Below are positions 36,581-45,327 of a DNA stretch of 64,000 bases, in pieces. Within the stretch, counting starts at the first letter, position 1. The number at the start of each line of letters is the position of its first letter. Source of the DNA: JAWWOL01 sp963797535 (GTDB taxonomy: Bacteria > Actinomycetota > Actinomycetes > JAWWOL01); the NCBI GenBank assembly GCA_963797535.1, contig CAWCPQ010000001.1, forward strand, positions 1,798,001-1,862,000, given 5' to 3'. The translations under genes and the position numbers were made by a program. The notes below the pieces were generated by a model. It worked only from the letters and a program-made list of their open reading frames with translations. It did not search any database and was not told the DNA's origin.

Positions 36581-36856
36581 TCATCCACCCGCAACGGCCG
36601 GAAGGATCGTCACGGTGTCGCCGCTGTTCAGCTGGGTCTCGAGCCCACCGAGGAAGCGCACGTCCTCGTCGTTCAGGTAGACGTTGACGAACCGGCGCAG
36701 CGCACCGTCGTCGTCGATCAGCCGCGCCCGCAGGCCGGTGAACTGCGCCTCGAGGTCGACGAACAGCGCGTCGAGCGTGTCGCCCTCGCCCTGGACCTGC
36801 TTCTGGTTGCCGGTCAGGGGGCGCAGGATGGTCGGGATGCGGACCTCAACGGCCAT
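36581..36856 (-). CDS. cysO: Sulfur-carrier protein CysO (ThiS/MoaD-like)
   Basis: 91 residues from ATG 36856, with GGAG 12 bases upstream. The ubiquitin-like fold is visible as VEVRIPTILRPLTGNQ, then FVNVYLNDEDVRFLGG, ending in the di-glycine tail AVAGG. The tail is thiocarboxylated, attacked on the PLP-bound aminoacrylate by CysM, and Mec releases the cysteine. Position next to cysM and mec supports CysO rather than a molybdopterin MoaD. Complete. Confidence 0.95.
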   Translation of the reverse strand: MAVEVRIPTILRPLTGNQKQVQGEGDTLDALFVDLEAQFTGLRARLIDDDGALRRFVNVYLNDEDVRFLGGLETQLNSGDTVTILPAVAGG

Positions 36857-36918
36857 GGTGGTACGTCTCCTATGAGCGACAGTGCGGGCAGGTTCGTAGA
36901 ACGGCAGGGGCCGAAGCT

Positions 36919-37350
36919 TCATTCCGGTAGGGGGTACGAGTCCACAACCCGGACGTCTTCCTCCGTCACCGTAGCGTCCACGATGCGGAACGACCGAAAC
37001 TCCACCACGTCGGGGTCACGGGTCGAGACGAGCACGTAGTGGGCGTTCGGCTCCGAGGCGTAGGAGATGTCGGTACGGGACGGGTGCGCCTCGGTCGCCG
37101 TGTGCGAGTGGTAGACGATCACCGGCTCCTCGTCGCGGTCGTCCAGCTCGCGGTAGAGCCGCAGCAGGTCGCCGGAGTCGAACTCGTAGAACGTGGGCGA
37201 GCGGGCCGCGTTGAGCATCGGGATGAACCGCTCCGGCCGGTCGGAGCCCTCCGGCCCGGCGACGATCCCGCACGCCTCGTCGGGATGGTCCCGCCAGGCG
37301 TGGGCGATGATGGCGTCGTAGGTGGCGCGGTCGATGGTCAACACGCTCAA
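36919..37350 (-). CDS. mec: JAMM/M67 peptidase Mec (cysteine release)
   Basis: About 143 residues. The zinc site is VYHSHTATEAHPSRTD (H-x-H-x7-S-x2-D), with an upstream Glu in HPDEACGIV. In mycobacteria this enzyme hydrolyses CysO-cysteine, freeing cysteine. The start is TTG 37350 as read; GTG 37344 is an equal candidate. It sits 60 bases upstream of cysO. Complete, cytoplasmic. Confidence 0.95.
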   Translation of the reverse strand: MSVLTIDRATYDAIIAHAWRDHPDEACGIVAGPEGSDRPERFIPMLNAARSPTFYEFDSGDLLRLYRELDDRDEEPVIVYHSHTATEAHPSRTDISYASEPNAHYVLVSTRDPDVVEFRSFRIVDATVTEEDVRVVDSYPLPE

Positions 37351-37362
37351 AAGACTAACGGC

Positions 37363-37989
37363 TCACCAGCCGGCCAGCGCCTCGACCAGGGACTCCTGCA
37401 GCATGGTCAGGACCACGTAGAGCTCGTACGCGATCGCCGTCGGGTCGTCCGGCGCGAGGTCGTCGAACTCGTCGCCGTTGTCCTCCTCGATGCCGATCTG
37501 CGAGCCCAGGACCAGGCGCACGTCGTTCAGCGCCGCCAGCCACACCTCGGCCGACTCCTCGTCGAGCACGATGTGGGGCGCGGCACCGAGCTGGGTGCTC
37601 ATCCGCTCGAGGCCGGCAATCTTGGCCGCGTGCAGCTCCGCGTAGGTGAACCGGCGGTACTCCTCCGCCTGATCCTCGTCCTCGTACGCCGCGGGGAACA
37701 GCCGGGCGAGCGCCGGGTCGTCGGACAGCGGGGGCACCTCCCCGCCGAGTCCGGCCAGCCCCGCCAGCGTGCCCGAGGCCAACATGCCCTGCAGGTCGCT
37801 GAAGCCGCCGACCTCGTCGACGATGTTCTCCTCGTCCGGCCCGACCCCCGCGAGTCCCTCGACGGCCGGCTCGCTCGCGATCAGCTCCTGCACCTCGCGT
37901 GCGCAGCGCCGGACGGCGAACGCGATGGCGGGGTCGAGCGCGATCTCAAAACCCTTGTCGGTACGGACAAAGCCGCCGCGCGAACCCAC
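37363..37989 (-). CDS. DUF2017 protein
   Basis: 208 residues from GTG 37989, one base after the clpS stop. It is acidic, with helical segments IAFAVRRCAREVQELIASEP, YRRFTYAELHAAKIAGLERM and IAYELYVVLTMLQESLVEAL. DUF2017 is found directly after clpS in nearly all actinobacteria and has no assigned activity. Its acidic surface and constant linkage to ClpS hint at a role in N-end-rule proteolysis or in the cysteine block, but this is inference. The C-terminus meets the mec gene with 12 bases between. Confidence 0.92.
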   Translation of the reverse strand: MGSRGGFVRTDKGFEIALDPAIAFAVRRCAREVQELIASEPAVEGLAGVGPDEENIVDEVGGFSDLQGMLASGTLAGLAGLGGEVPPLSDDPALARLFPAAYEDEDQAEEYRRFTYAELHAAKIAGLERMSTQLGAAPHIVLDEESAEVWLAALNDVRLVLGSQIGIEEDNGDEFDDLAPDDPTAIAYELYVVLTMLQESLVEALAGW

Positions 37990-37990
37990 G

Positions 37991-38281
37991 TCAGTCCTTG
38001 GCCAGGGTGGCCCACAGGCCAGCGGCGTGCAGCCTGGTGCAGTCGCGTTCCATTTCCTCACGAGACCCGGCGGACACGACGGCCCTCCCCTCGTGGTGGA
38101 CCTGCAACATCAGCTGCGTCGCCTTCTCGAGGCTGTAGCCGAACAGCTTCTGCAGGATGTAGGTCACGTACGTCATCAGGTTGACCGGGTCGTTCCACAC
38201 GATGGTGACCCAGGGTCGCTCGGCATCGACCTCTTCGGCCGCTTCCGTCACGGCGCCGCGCTCGGTCGTGGGGCTGGTCAC
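37991..38281 (-). CDS. clpS: ATP-dependent Clp protease adaptor ClpS
   Basis: About 96 residues from GTG 38281; a GTG at 38296 would add five. The family core is WVTIVWNDPVNLMTYVTYIL, followed by FGYSLEKATQLMLQVHHEGR. The NDPVN loop and the following helix bind N-degron substrates for ClpC/ClpA. The acidic start is the usual flexible extension. First gene of the block with DUF2017, mec, cysO and cysM. Confidence 0.95.
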   Translation of the reverse strand: MTSPTTERGAVTEAAEEVDAERPWVTIVWNDPVNLMTYVTYILQKLFGYSLEKATQLMLQVHHEGRAVVSAGSREEMERDCTRLHAAGLWATLAKD

Positions 38282-38336
38282 GAGCCATCGTCGCACAGGC
38301 GTCCACGTCCACGAACCGCTCGGCTAACCTGACGGC

Positions 38337-39084
38337 ATGGCTGAGCTGGTGTACCGACCCGTGATCGCCGCGGCGCTGGTCGCGTTCCGTGCCCTGGACC
38401 TGAGGATGACGATCGACGGGGCTGAGAACATCCCGCGTACCGGCGGGGCGATCCTCGCCAGCAACCACGTCAGCTACCTCGACTTCATCATCGTCGGCGC
38501 GGCGGGGCTGAAGTCGAAGCGACTGACCCGGTTCATGGCCAAGAAGGAGATCTTCGCCCACTGGCTGGCCGGCCCGCTGATGCGGGGCATGGGCCACATC
38601 TCGGTCGACCGGGAAGCCGGCGCGGCCTCGTACAAGCAGGCACTCACCAAGCTGGCGGACGGCGAGGTGGTCGGCCTGTTTCCCGAGGCAACCATCAGCC
38701 TCTCGTTCACGGTTAAACAGCTCAAGAACGGTGCCGGCCGGATGGCCATCGACTCCGGGCACCCCGCTGATCCCGATCGGGATCTGGGGCGGCCAGCGGA
38801 TCTGGACCAAGCACCGCAAGCCCACGTTCAAGCGACATGTCCGGGTCAATGTCGTGGTCGGCGGGCCCCGATCGTGGCTCAGGACGGCGAGAGCCTGGGC
38901 TCGGTCACAACCCGGCTCTCGGACGCGGTCAAGGCCCTGCGTCGCCGAGGCTCAGCTGCGCAGCCCGATGGAGCCGATCGAGGGTGACGACTGGTGGATG
39001 CCAGCTGCGCTCGGCGGCTCCGCGCCGACGCCCGAGGAGGGCGCCGCGATGGACAAGGCCGAGCGGATCGCCGAGCCTAGCTGA
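38337..39084 (+). CDS. 1-acyl-glycerol-3-phosphate acyltransferase, three frame breaks
   Basis: ATG 38337. The acyltransferase motif NHVSYLDFI (H-x4-D) is at residues about 42-50, then GHISVDREAG and FPEATISLS. Breaks occur at about 38757 (extra G in CCGGG; restores DSGTPLIPIGIWGGQ), about 38870 and about 38944. Joined frames end in AQLRSPMEPIEGDDWWMP and ERIAEPS. The enzyme acylates lysophosphatidate at the membrane. Three single-base breaks in a conserved gene point to assembly error, though decay is possible. Converges with an S9 peptidase; stops overlap. Length after joining, about 248, is normal. Confidence 0.88.
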
Positions 39085-41167
39085 GCGCCTCGACCAGGAA
39101 CGCGACCTGCAGCAGCAGCAGGTTCTCGGCCACCACTTCCTGCGGCGTCATGTGGGTCACGCCCGACAGCGGCAGCACGGTGTGCGCACGCCCGGCGGCG
39201 AGCAGCGCTGAGGACAGCCGCAGCGTGTGCGCCACCACCACGTTGTCGTCGGCGAGGCCGTGCACCAGCATCAGCGGCCGCTCGAGCAGGTGGGCGTCCT
39301 CGAGCAAGGAGCTGCGGGTGTACGCCTCCGGCGACTCGTCGGGGTGCCCGAGGTAGCGCTCGGTGTAGTGCGTGTCGTACAAGCGCCAGTCCGTCACGGG
39401 AGCACCGGCGACGGCCGCGTGGAACACGTCCGGCCGGCGCAGCACCGCCAGCGCGGCGAGGTAACCGCCAAAGGACCAGCCGCGGATCGCCACCCGGTCG
39501 AGGTCGAGCTCGCCGGGATAGTGCTCCGCCACGCCGTGCAGCGCGTCGATCTGGTCCTCGAGCGCGGGCGTGGCGAGGTCGAAGGCGACGGTGCGGTCCC
39601 ATGCCCGGCCGCGTCCCGGGGTCCCCCGACCATCGGCCACGATGACCGCAAATCCCTGGTCGGCCAGCCATTGCGACGACAGGAAGGCTCCACGCGCGGC
39701 CAGCACCCGCTGGGCGTGCGGGCCACCGTACGGATCCATCAGCACCGGCAGCGGCCCGGTCGGGCGTACCTCGTCCGATGGCAGCAGCAGCGCTGTCCTG
39801 AGCTCGCGGGCCCCGGCGCGCAGCAGCGTCGGGGCCGGCTGGACGGCGGGGCTGTCGGCGTAGGAGGCGAGCTCGGTCACCGGCTTGCCTGCGGCACTGA
39901 TCGCCCAGCGACTGCCGACCCGGTCGAGGGTCGCGGAGGCCACGGCGAGAACGTCGCCGCCTGCGACGGCGCGATGCACGCCGACGTCACTGGTCAGCTG
40001 CTCGAGTCCTGCCTGCGTCCAACGCCAGACGTGGCTCTCGACCGGCTCGGCAGACGCCTCGATGAGCACCCAGTCCTCGCCCACCCCCAGCACCGCCGAA
40101 ACCTGCAGGCCGTCGGGCGTCACCGGTTCGCCGCCGACCAGCAGCCGGCGGGTGTCGTCGAGGTCGGTAAGCCAGACCAGCCGGCCGTCGCCGAGCCAGG
40201 CGGGTACGCCACTGCAGATGTCGACCCAGACCGGGTCGGCGTCCTCCCGTACCACTGTGGTCGCGCCAGTCTCGGCGTCCACCTCGAGGACCAGCAGTCG
40301 TCGCTGGTCGCGGCTTTGCACAACAACGAACGGTGAGCGACCGCGCGGCCAACCGGCGGTCACCAGATAGGGCAGATCGCTTGTGTCCCAGGCAATCTCG
40401 ACTCGATTGCCGGCGAGGTCGACGACCCAAGCCGTCACCGCAGCGTTGTTGGTGCCGGCCGCGGGATAGCCGACGTCCTGCGCCGGACGGTCGGGGTTGG
40501 CCGGGTCGGCAATGTGCCATCGCTGTACGGGTGAGTCGTCCACCCTGGCGACCACGAGGCGCTGGCCGTCGGGAGCCCACCAGTAGCCCCGCATCCGACC
40601 CATCTCCTCAGCGGCGATGAACTCCGCGAGGCCCCACGTCACCTGATCGTCGGACTCACCCACGAGCTCGACCGAAGCGCCGCCCACCCTGCCGACAACG
40701 TGCAGTGCACCATCGGTGACGTAGGCCACCCGGCTGCCCGACGGGTCGACGCGCGGGTCGATGACCGGACCCGCCGGGGTCAGCTCGACGACCTCGCCGG
40801 AGATCAGATCAGCGACGAAAAGCCTGCCGGACAAGGCAAACGAGGCCACCGTGCCGGCAGGGTCCATGGCGTAGGCAACGATGCCACCTGCCCCCTCGCG
40901 CAGTCGTTCGCGGCGAGCCTTCTCCTCGGCAGGCAGCTCGCCCTCGTCCGCCCCCAGCAGCACCGTGGCGTCGGCGACGAGTCGTTCGGCGCCCGCCGGG
41001 ACGTCGAACACCCACAGGGCGTTAGCCGGGTCGGCGCCGCCGGCGGACCGCAGGAACACGACCCGCGACCCGTCCTCGGCGACGGCAACCGAGCGCGGCT
41101 GGCCGAGCGTGAACCGCTGGGTCCGGGCGGAGTGCCGGGGAAACGACAATGGCTGCTGCGTGGTCAT
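39077..41167 (-). CDS. S9-family peptidase (dipeptidyl peptidase IV-like)
   Basis: 696 residues from ATG 41167. The long N-terminal beta-propeller contains the Glu pair AEFIAAEEMGRMRGYWW that anchors substrate N-termini in DPP-IV. Catalytic residues are in GWSFGGYL (Ser), VHGLADDNV (Asp) and LSGVTHMTP (His). It should remove dipeptides from the N-terminus of peptides. No signal peptide, so probably cytoplasmic. Complete. Confidence 0.95.
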   Translation of the reverse strand: MTTQQPLSFPRHSARTQRFTLGQPRSVAVAEDGSRVVFLRSAGGADPANALWVFDVPAGAERLVADATVLLGADEGELPAEEKARRERLREGAGGIVAYAMDPAGTVASFALSGRLFVADLISGEVVELTPAGPVIDPRVDPSGSRVAYVTDGALHVVGRVGGASVELVGESDDQVTWGLAEFIAAEEMGRMRGYWWAPDGQRLVVARVDDSPVQRWHIADPANPDRPAQDVGYPAAGTNNAAVTAWVVDLAGNRVEIAWDTSDLPYLVTAGWPRGRSPFVVVQSRDQRRLLVLEVDAETGATTVVREDADPVWVDICSGVPAWLGDGRLVWLTDLDDTRRLLVGGEPVTPDGLQVSAVLGVGEDWVLIEASAEPVESHVWRWTQAGLEQLTSDVGVHRAVAGGDVLAVASATLDRVGSRWAISAAGKPVTELASYADSPAVQPAPTLLRAGARELRTALLLPSDEVRPTGPLPVLMDPYGGPHAQRVLAARGAFLSSQWLADQGFAVIVADGRGTPGRGRAWDRTVAFDLATPALEDQIDALHGVAEHYPGELDLDRVAIRGWSFGGYLAALAVLRRPDVFHAAVAGAPVTDWRLYDTHYTERYLGHPDESPEAYTRSSLLEDAHLLERPLMLVHGLADDNVVVAHTLRLSSALLAAGRAHTVLPLSGVTHMTPQEVVAENLLLLQVAFLVEALS

Positions 41168-41204
41168 GAGCCGAGCATGCCATGCGCGGTCCCCCGGCCA
41201 CGGC

Positions 41205-43151
41205 TCAGCCGGCGACGAGCGTCATGGTGAGGATCTGGTCGCTGCCGTCGGAGGTCACGGTGATGCCGACGGCCTTGAACCCGCTCAGCGCCTTCTCCTT
41301 GGTCGCGGCCAGCACCCCGGTGAACTTCGACACGTCGACGTAGGCGGCGAAGTGCGCGTTGCTCAGGTCACCCATCGCAGACTTGAACTGGGCGTTGTCG
41401 CCGAGCCCACCCTTAGCCGCCAGCTGGTTGGCGTACTCCTGGCTGCTGGCAACAATGACGTCACCGTCGGCGGTCTTGGTGCCCAGCTGGTAGGGAATGT
41501 TGACCTGCTCCAGGTGCTGGGTCAGGGTGTGTACGAGCAGCGCGGCCTTGGCGGGGTCCTTCGGGTGGCTGCGGACGCCGACCTGAAGGTCCTTGATCTT
41601 GCTGGCCGACAGCGGGACGTCGCCCACAGCCACGACCGCGTGGTCACCGAGGATCGACACCAGGTCGCCGGGGAACTTCAGCCCGGTTGCCGCAGCGAAG
41701 CCGGACTCGATCTGCTTGACCGGATCGCCGAGCAAGCTGTCACCGCCCAGTGTCGTCATGCCGGTGCCAGGGTCAGCCGAAGGCTCGCTGGCCTCGAGCG
41801 ACGCAACAGCGGACGGCAGCGCAGGCATGGCACTCTCGGCGGCACCGCTCGGCAAGGGAACGGCCATCGCCGACGACGATGCTGAATCCTGACCCACGCT
41901 CACACCGTCCGTCGCCGCCAGGCCCAGGCCGGCCAGGCCTCCCAGCGACTTGAGCCCGCCGTTGATTGCCCCGGAGACGTCGCCGAACGCGATCGCGCCG
42001 GTGGTGTCGGCTGGCAGGTGGGTGATCTCGTCGCCGATCGTGCCGGTGACAGCCTTGGACGTCTGTCCGAGGGAGCGGACCGTCAGCTTGGCCACTGTGT
42101 CCGACATGGTCACGCCCATGACCACGCGGCCGCTGCCGGTGATACCGGTGCCGGAGCCGAGGCCGCCGAGAAGGCCGAGCCGGCTGTACGTGCTGAACAG
42201 GTCGCAGGTGGATCCCAGACCGGCTACCCCGGCGTTGAGGCAGGACTTGGCCATCTGGGACTTCACCGCCGCGCCGATCTTCGCAAGATCGGCCCACCCG
42301 GTCAGGACGCTGCCGCTGGGCAACGTGGCGATGTCGTCGGAGTAGGTGCCGGTGGACGGCAGCGACGCCGTCTTCGTCTGCGCCTGTGCCGCGTCGAGGT
42401 CGGCCTGGTGCTCGCTGATCAGGACGTTGCCGTCCACGATCTCGTACACGAAGTCGGGGTTGGTCTTCTTGATGTCATCGAGCCCGGTCTTGGCCTTGGC
42501 CGAGTCCGTCGTGGCGATCACGACGAGCGGCGCCACGGTGCCGGTCGCACCTCGGAAGGCCGCCACAGCAGCCGCGTTTCCCAACCAGGGCTGCACGTCC
42601 TTGGCGTAGTCGATGCTGTCGGAGTCCTTGAACACCGAGCTGAGCAGCACGTCGCGCAGGTTGGCCTTGGACCCGTTGGCCTTGTTGATCGGCAGGCCGG
42701 GAAAGTGCGCGAGATAGCTGTAGACCCCAGCGGCGTTGGCCTGCTTGAGGTCGAGCTCGACGAAGGCATAGCTGGTCGCGGGCACCTGCTTGGCCAGCGA
42801 CGAGCCGGACGAGGTGTTGGACTTGGCGAAGGCGAAGATGCCCCCGGCGAGGACCAGCGCGATGACCGCGACCATGGCCAGGAGGACCGGAGCCCTGCGG
42901 CTCTTGGCCGGCTCATCCACACCGATGACGTCATCGGAGCCCGGCGTGACGTCAAAGGCTGGGGACGCGGTGCCGAGGCCGGCGTCGTACGGTGTCGAAG
43001 GGGGCGTGGCTGGTGGCGTGGCCGGCGGGGTCGCTGGCGCGCCGGTGGGCGAACCGCTGGGTGGCGCGGTGGGTGGCGTGAATCCACCACTCGCGCGCTC
43101 GGGCGTGGCGCCCTGGTCGCCGGCGCTGCCCTCGAAACCGTTGTCCGACAT
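41205..43151 (-). CDS. DUF3352 membrane-anchored protein
   Basis: 648 residues from ATG 43151, after GGGGGA. A Gly/Pro/Ser-rich cytoplasmic tail of about 90 residues leads to a single helix (VLLAMVAVIALVLAGGIFAF, near residue 100). The outer domain is a DUF3352 beta-rich repeat with VPATSYAFVELDLKQANAAG and FPGLPINKANGSKANLRDV. A Ser/Ala-rich insert (about residues 430-470) is low complexity. Type II topology: most of the protein is outside. Function unknown; widely conserved in actinobacteria. Confidence 0.9.
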   Translation of the reverse strand: MSDNGFEGSAGDQGATPERASGGFTPPTAPPSGSPTGAPATPPATPPATPPSTPYDAGLGTASPAFDVTPGSDDVIGVDEPAKSRRAPVLLAMVAVIALVLAGGIFAFAKSNTSSGSSLAKQVPATSYAFVELDLKQANAAGVYSYLAHFPGLPINKANGSKANLRDVLLSSVFKDSDSIDYAKDVQPWLGNAAAVAAFRGATGTVAPLVVIATTDSAKAKTGLDDIKKTNPDFVYEIVDGNVLISEHQADLDAAQAQTKTASLPSTGTYSDDIATLPSGSVLTGWADLAKIGAAVKSQMAKSCLNAGVAGLGSTCDLFSTYSRLGLLGGLGSGTGITGSGRVVMGVTMSDTVAKLTVRSLGQTSKAVTGTIGDEITHLPADTTGAIAFGDVSGAINGGLKSLGGLAGLGLAATDGVSVGQDSASSSAMAVPLPSGAAESAMPALPSAVASLEASEPSADPGTGMTTLGGDSLLGDPVKQIESGFAAATGLKFPGDLVSILGDHAVVAVGDVPLSASKIKDLQVGVRSHPKDPAKAALLVHTLTQHLEQVNIPYQLGTKTADGDVIVASSQEYANQLAAKGGLGDNAQFKSAMGDLSNAHFAAYVDVSKFTGVLAATKEKALSGFKAVGITVTSDGSDQILTMTLVAG

Positions 43152-43261
43152 GGATTCCCCCTTCGTGCACCGGCTCCGTGCCAGTGCAGGCACTACTCCA
43201 AACGCTCATTTCCACGGCCCCGACTCCGCGAAACGAACTCGGGTCCGGCACAGTGGTGACC

Positions 43262-44803
43262 ATGCCGAACCCATCCCCCGCAACGCAGGAGAGCGACGAT
43301 CTGCGTCGGCTCCGACAAGCGTTGCTTGCCGCAGGGTACACGGTTGACGGTGTCCCGGTAGCGCTTTCCCCACAAGCGCACGCAGCGCTCGCGAACGGTG
43401 ATCCGGCGCCTGCGATGCGGGCGACGCGCGATCTGTCCGCGCTGTCCGTGTTGGTCCGGCTCTTCCTGCTCGGCGCCGCCGTGCCAACACCACGCTGCGC
43501 CGCCGCCCTGGCCCCCTTGCCGCTGGACCGGGCAGTAGCGATGGGCCTGCTGGTCCCGGACGGCGATGCGTTGCGGGCCGGGCTGGACGTCCGTCCGTAC
43601 GGCGAGCCGGGAGCCGGCTGGTTCGTCGTCTCCGACGTGGGCGCTGACGGTGGGCGGACGGGGTCGAAGGGACCGGTCGGGCGCAACCACGTGCTCGGGG
43701 TCGGCGGTGCCTCGGTGACGTTGGCGCAGGCCACGGTACGGGACCCGGTGGGTGCGGCGCTCGACCTGGGTACCGGTTCCGGCGTCCAGGCCCTGCACCT
43801 GTCCGACCACGCCGGGTCGGTCACGGCGACCGACCGCAACCCGCGTGCTCTCCAGCTCGCCCGCATGACGGCCGCACTGTCCGCGGTGCCCGGCTGGGAG
43901 CTGCTCGAGGGCGATCTGTTCGCGCCGGTGGACGGCCGGCGGTTCGACCTCGTCGTGTCGAACCCACCGTTCGTCGTGGCTCCCGCGGGTCGGTTCCTCT
44001 ACCGCGACAGCGGCCTGCCCGGCGACGAGGTGTGCCGTCGCATCGTCAGCAACGTGCCCGGCCACCTGACCGAGGGCGGAACGGCCCAGCTGCTGGCCAA
44101 CTGGTTGCACGTCCGGGACTTCGACTGGGTCGAACGGCTCGAGGGCTGGCTTGCGGGGACCGGCTGCGACGCGCTCGTCGTACAACGTGAGCTGCAGGAC
44201 CCGGCGGAGTACGCGGCGCTGTGGTTGCGGGACTCCGGTGACAACGACGGGGACGCGTACGACCGGCTCTTCGACGAGTGGCTCGAATGGTTCGCCGCGC
44301 ACGAGGTCGAGGCGATCGGCTTCGGACTGATCTCCCTGCGCCGCAACGGAAGCGAGCGCCCCATCGTCTCGGTCGAGAACCATCCCCAGCCGGTTGCGCA
44401 ACCGCTGGCACCCACCCTGGGCGCATGGCTCGCCCGCGCGGCCAGGCTGCGCGATCTCTCCGACGAGGCGTTGCTGCACACCGCCGTCGAGGCGGCCGAT
44501 GACGTCCGTCTTGAGCAGCGCGCAGCGCCCGGCGACGGCTGGGAGGTCAGGTCGCAGACCTTGCTGCAGGAGCACGGGCTGCGACGCCGTGCTGCCATCG
44601 ACGATTTCGGGGCGCTGCTGGTGGCCGGGTGCACGGGGCACGTTCAGCTGGGCGAGCTGCTCGCGGTCCTGGCACCGGCCTACGACCTCGACGCCGACGA
44701 TCTCCGCGACAATGTCGTGCCCCTCGTACGCGACCTGATTCGCGACGGCTACCTGCTCCTGCCGGGAACCGGGGCGGGACCCACCGCGTCCAACGGGACA
44801 TGA
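43262..44803 (+). CDS. SAM-dependent methyltransferase of the RlmG/HemK-like type
   Basis: 513 residues from ATG 43262. The N-terminal 130 residues look like the winged/DUF7059-type region. The SAM motif ALDLGTGSGVQALHL is at about residue 165 and the N/D-PPF motif VSNPPFVVAPAGRF near 220, the signature of enzymes that methylate amino groups in RNA, DNA or proteins. The C-terminal 150 residues are helical. Target unknown. Stop overlaps the ATG of the lipoprotein gene (ATGA). Confidence 0.9.
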   Translation: MPNPSPATQESDDLRRLRQALLAAGYTVDGVPVALSPQAHAALANGDPAPAMRATRDLSALSVLVRLFLLGAAVPTPRCAAALAPLPLDRAVAMGLLVPDGDALRAGLDVRPYGEPGAGWFVVSDVGADGGRTGSKGPVGRNHVLGVGGASVTLAQATVRDPVGAALDLGTGSGVQALHLSDHAGSVTATDRNPRALQLARMTAALSAVPGWELLEGDLFAPVDGRRFDLVVSNPPFVVAPAGRFLYRDSGLPGDEVCRRIVSNVPGHLTEGGTAQLLANWLHVRDFDWVERLEGWLAGTGCDALVVQRELQDPAEYAALWLRDSGDNDGDAYDRLFDEWLEWFAAHEVEAIGFGLISLRRNGSERPIVSVENHPQPVAQPLAPTLGAWLARAARLRDLSDEALLHTAVEAADDVRLEQRAAPGDGWEVRSQTLLQEHGLRRRAAIDDFGALLVAGCTGHVQLGELLAVLAPAYDLDADDLRDNVVPLVRDLIRDGYLLLPGTGAGPTASNGT

Positions 44804-45297
44804 ACGCCGTACCACTCACCCTTGGCGCACTCGGGCTGGTCCTGGTCGCCGGCTGCCACAACGCGAGCAGCCCGGCGGCACGAACCTCCACCCGGCCCTC
44901 CGCGACGGTGACCGGCTCGTACGGCATCTGCCCGAGCCCTCAACCCCAGCCGAAGGGGATGGGCGCATCGGTCGACTACGGCGAGGTCGTGGTGGCAAAC
45001 GGGCTGAACTATGTGGGTGACAACGGCCAGCACGGAACAACATCGGCACACCGAGGGGTGGCGCAGTTCAAGGTCCGCTGCACGGCCAGCATCTGGAGCG
45101 ACACCTACGGGCAGGTTGCGCAGCTGAGGGACCACGACGCCACGTTTCTGCTGCCGGGCACCGTGGTCTACGCGGTCAAGGGTCAGTCGCCGCACTGCTC
45201 ACTGATGGCCCGCATGCCTGACGGCTGGCGCCTGTTCAAGCCCACGGTAGGCGGTTGCAGCAACGGGCACCCCGCTGGCGCAACCGGCGTACCGTGA
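44800..45297 (+). CDS. Lipoprotein with lipobox LVAGC
   Basis: 165 residues from ATG 44800, coupled to the methyltransferase by an ATGA overlap. The signal (MNAVPLTLGALGLVLVAGC) ends in a lipobox Cys at residue 19. The mature part is Ser/Thr-rich for 25 residues, then beta-rich with four further cysteines (GICPSP, VRCTAS, HCSLM, GGCSN), which may form two disulfides. It is anchored to the outer face of the membrane. I do not recognise the family. Function unknown. Confidence 0.82.
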   Translation: MNAVPLTLGALGLVLVAGCHNASSPAARTSTRPSATVTGSYGICPSPQPQPKGMGASVDYGEVVVANGLNYVGDNGQHGTTSAHRGVAQFKVRCTASIWSDTYGQVAQLRDHDATFLLPGTVVYAVKGQSPHCSLMARMPDGWRLFKPTVGGCSNGHPAGATGVP

Positions 45298-45327
45298 GCC
45301 CCGTCATCACCGCGACGGAAGGACGTC

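Noticed and set aside
36581..36856. Molybdopterin synthase small subunit MoaD
   Set aside because: The di-glycine protein is linked to mec and cysM and no other molybdopterin gene is nearby, so CysO is preferred.
43178..44815. Long overlapping frame on the opposite strand of the methyltransferase
   Set aside because: No motifs and Arg/Gln-rich; the + strand frame has clear SAM and NPPF motifs.
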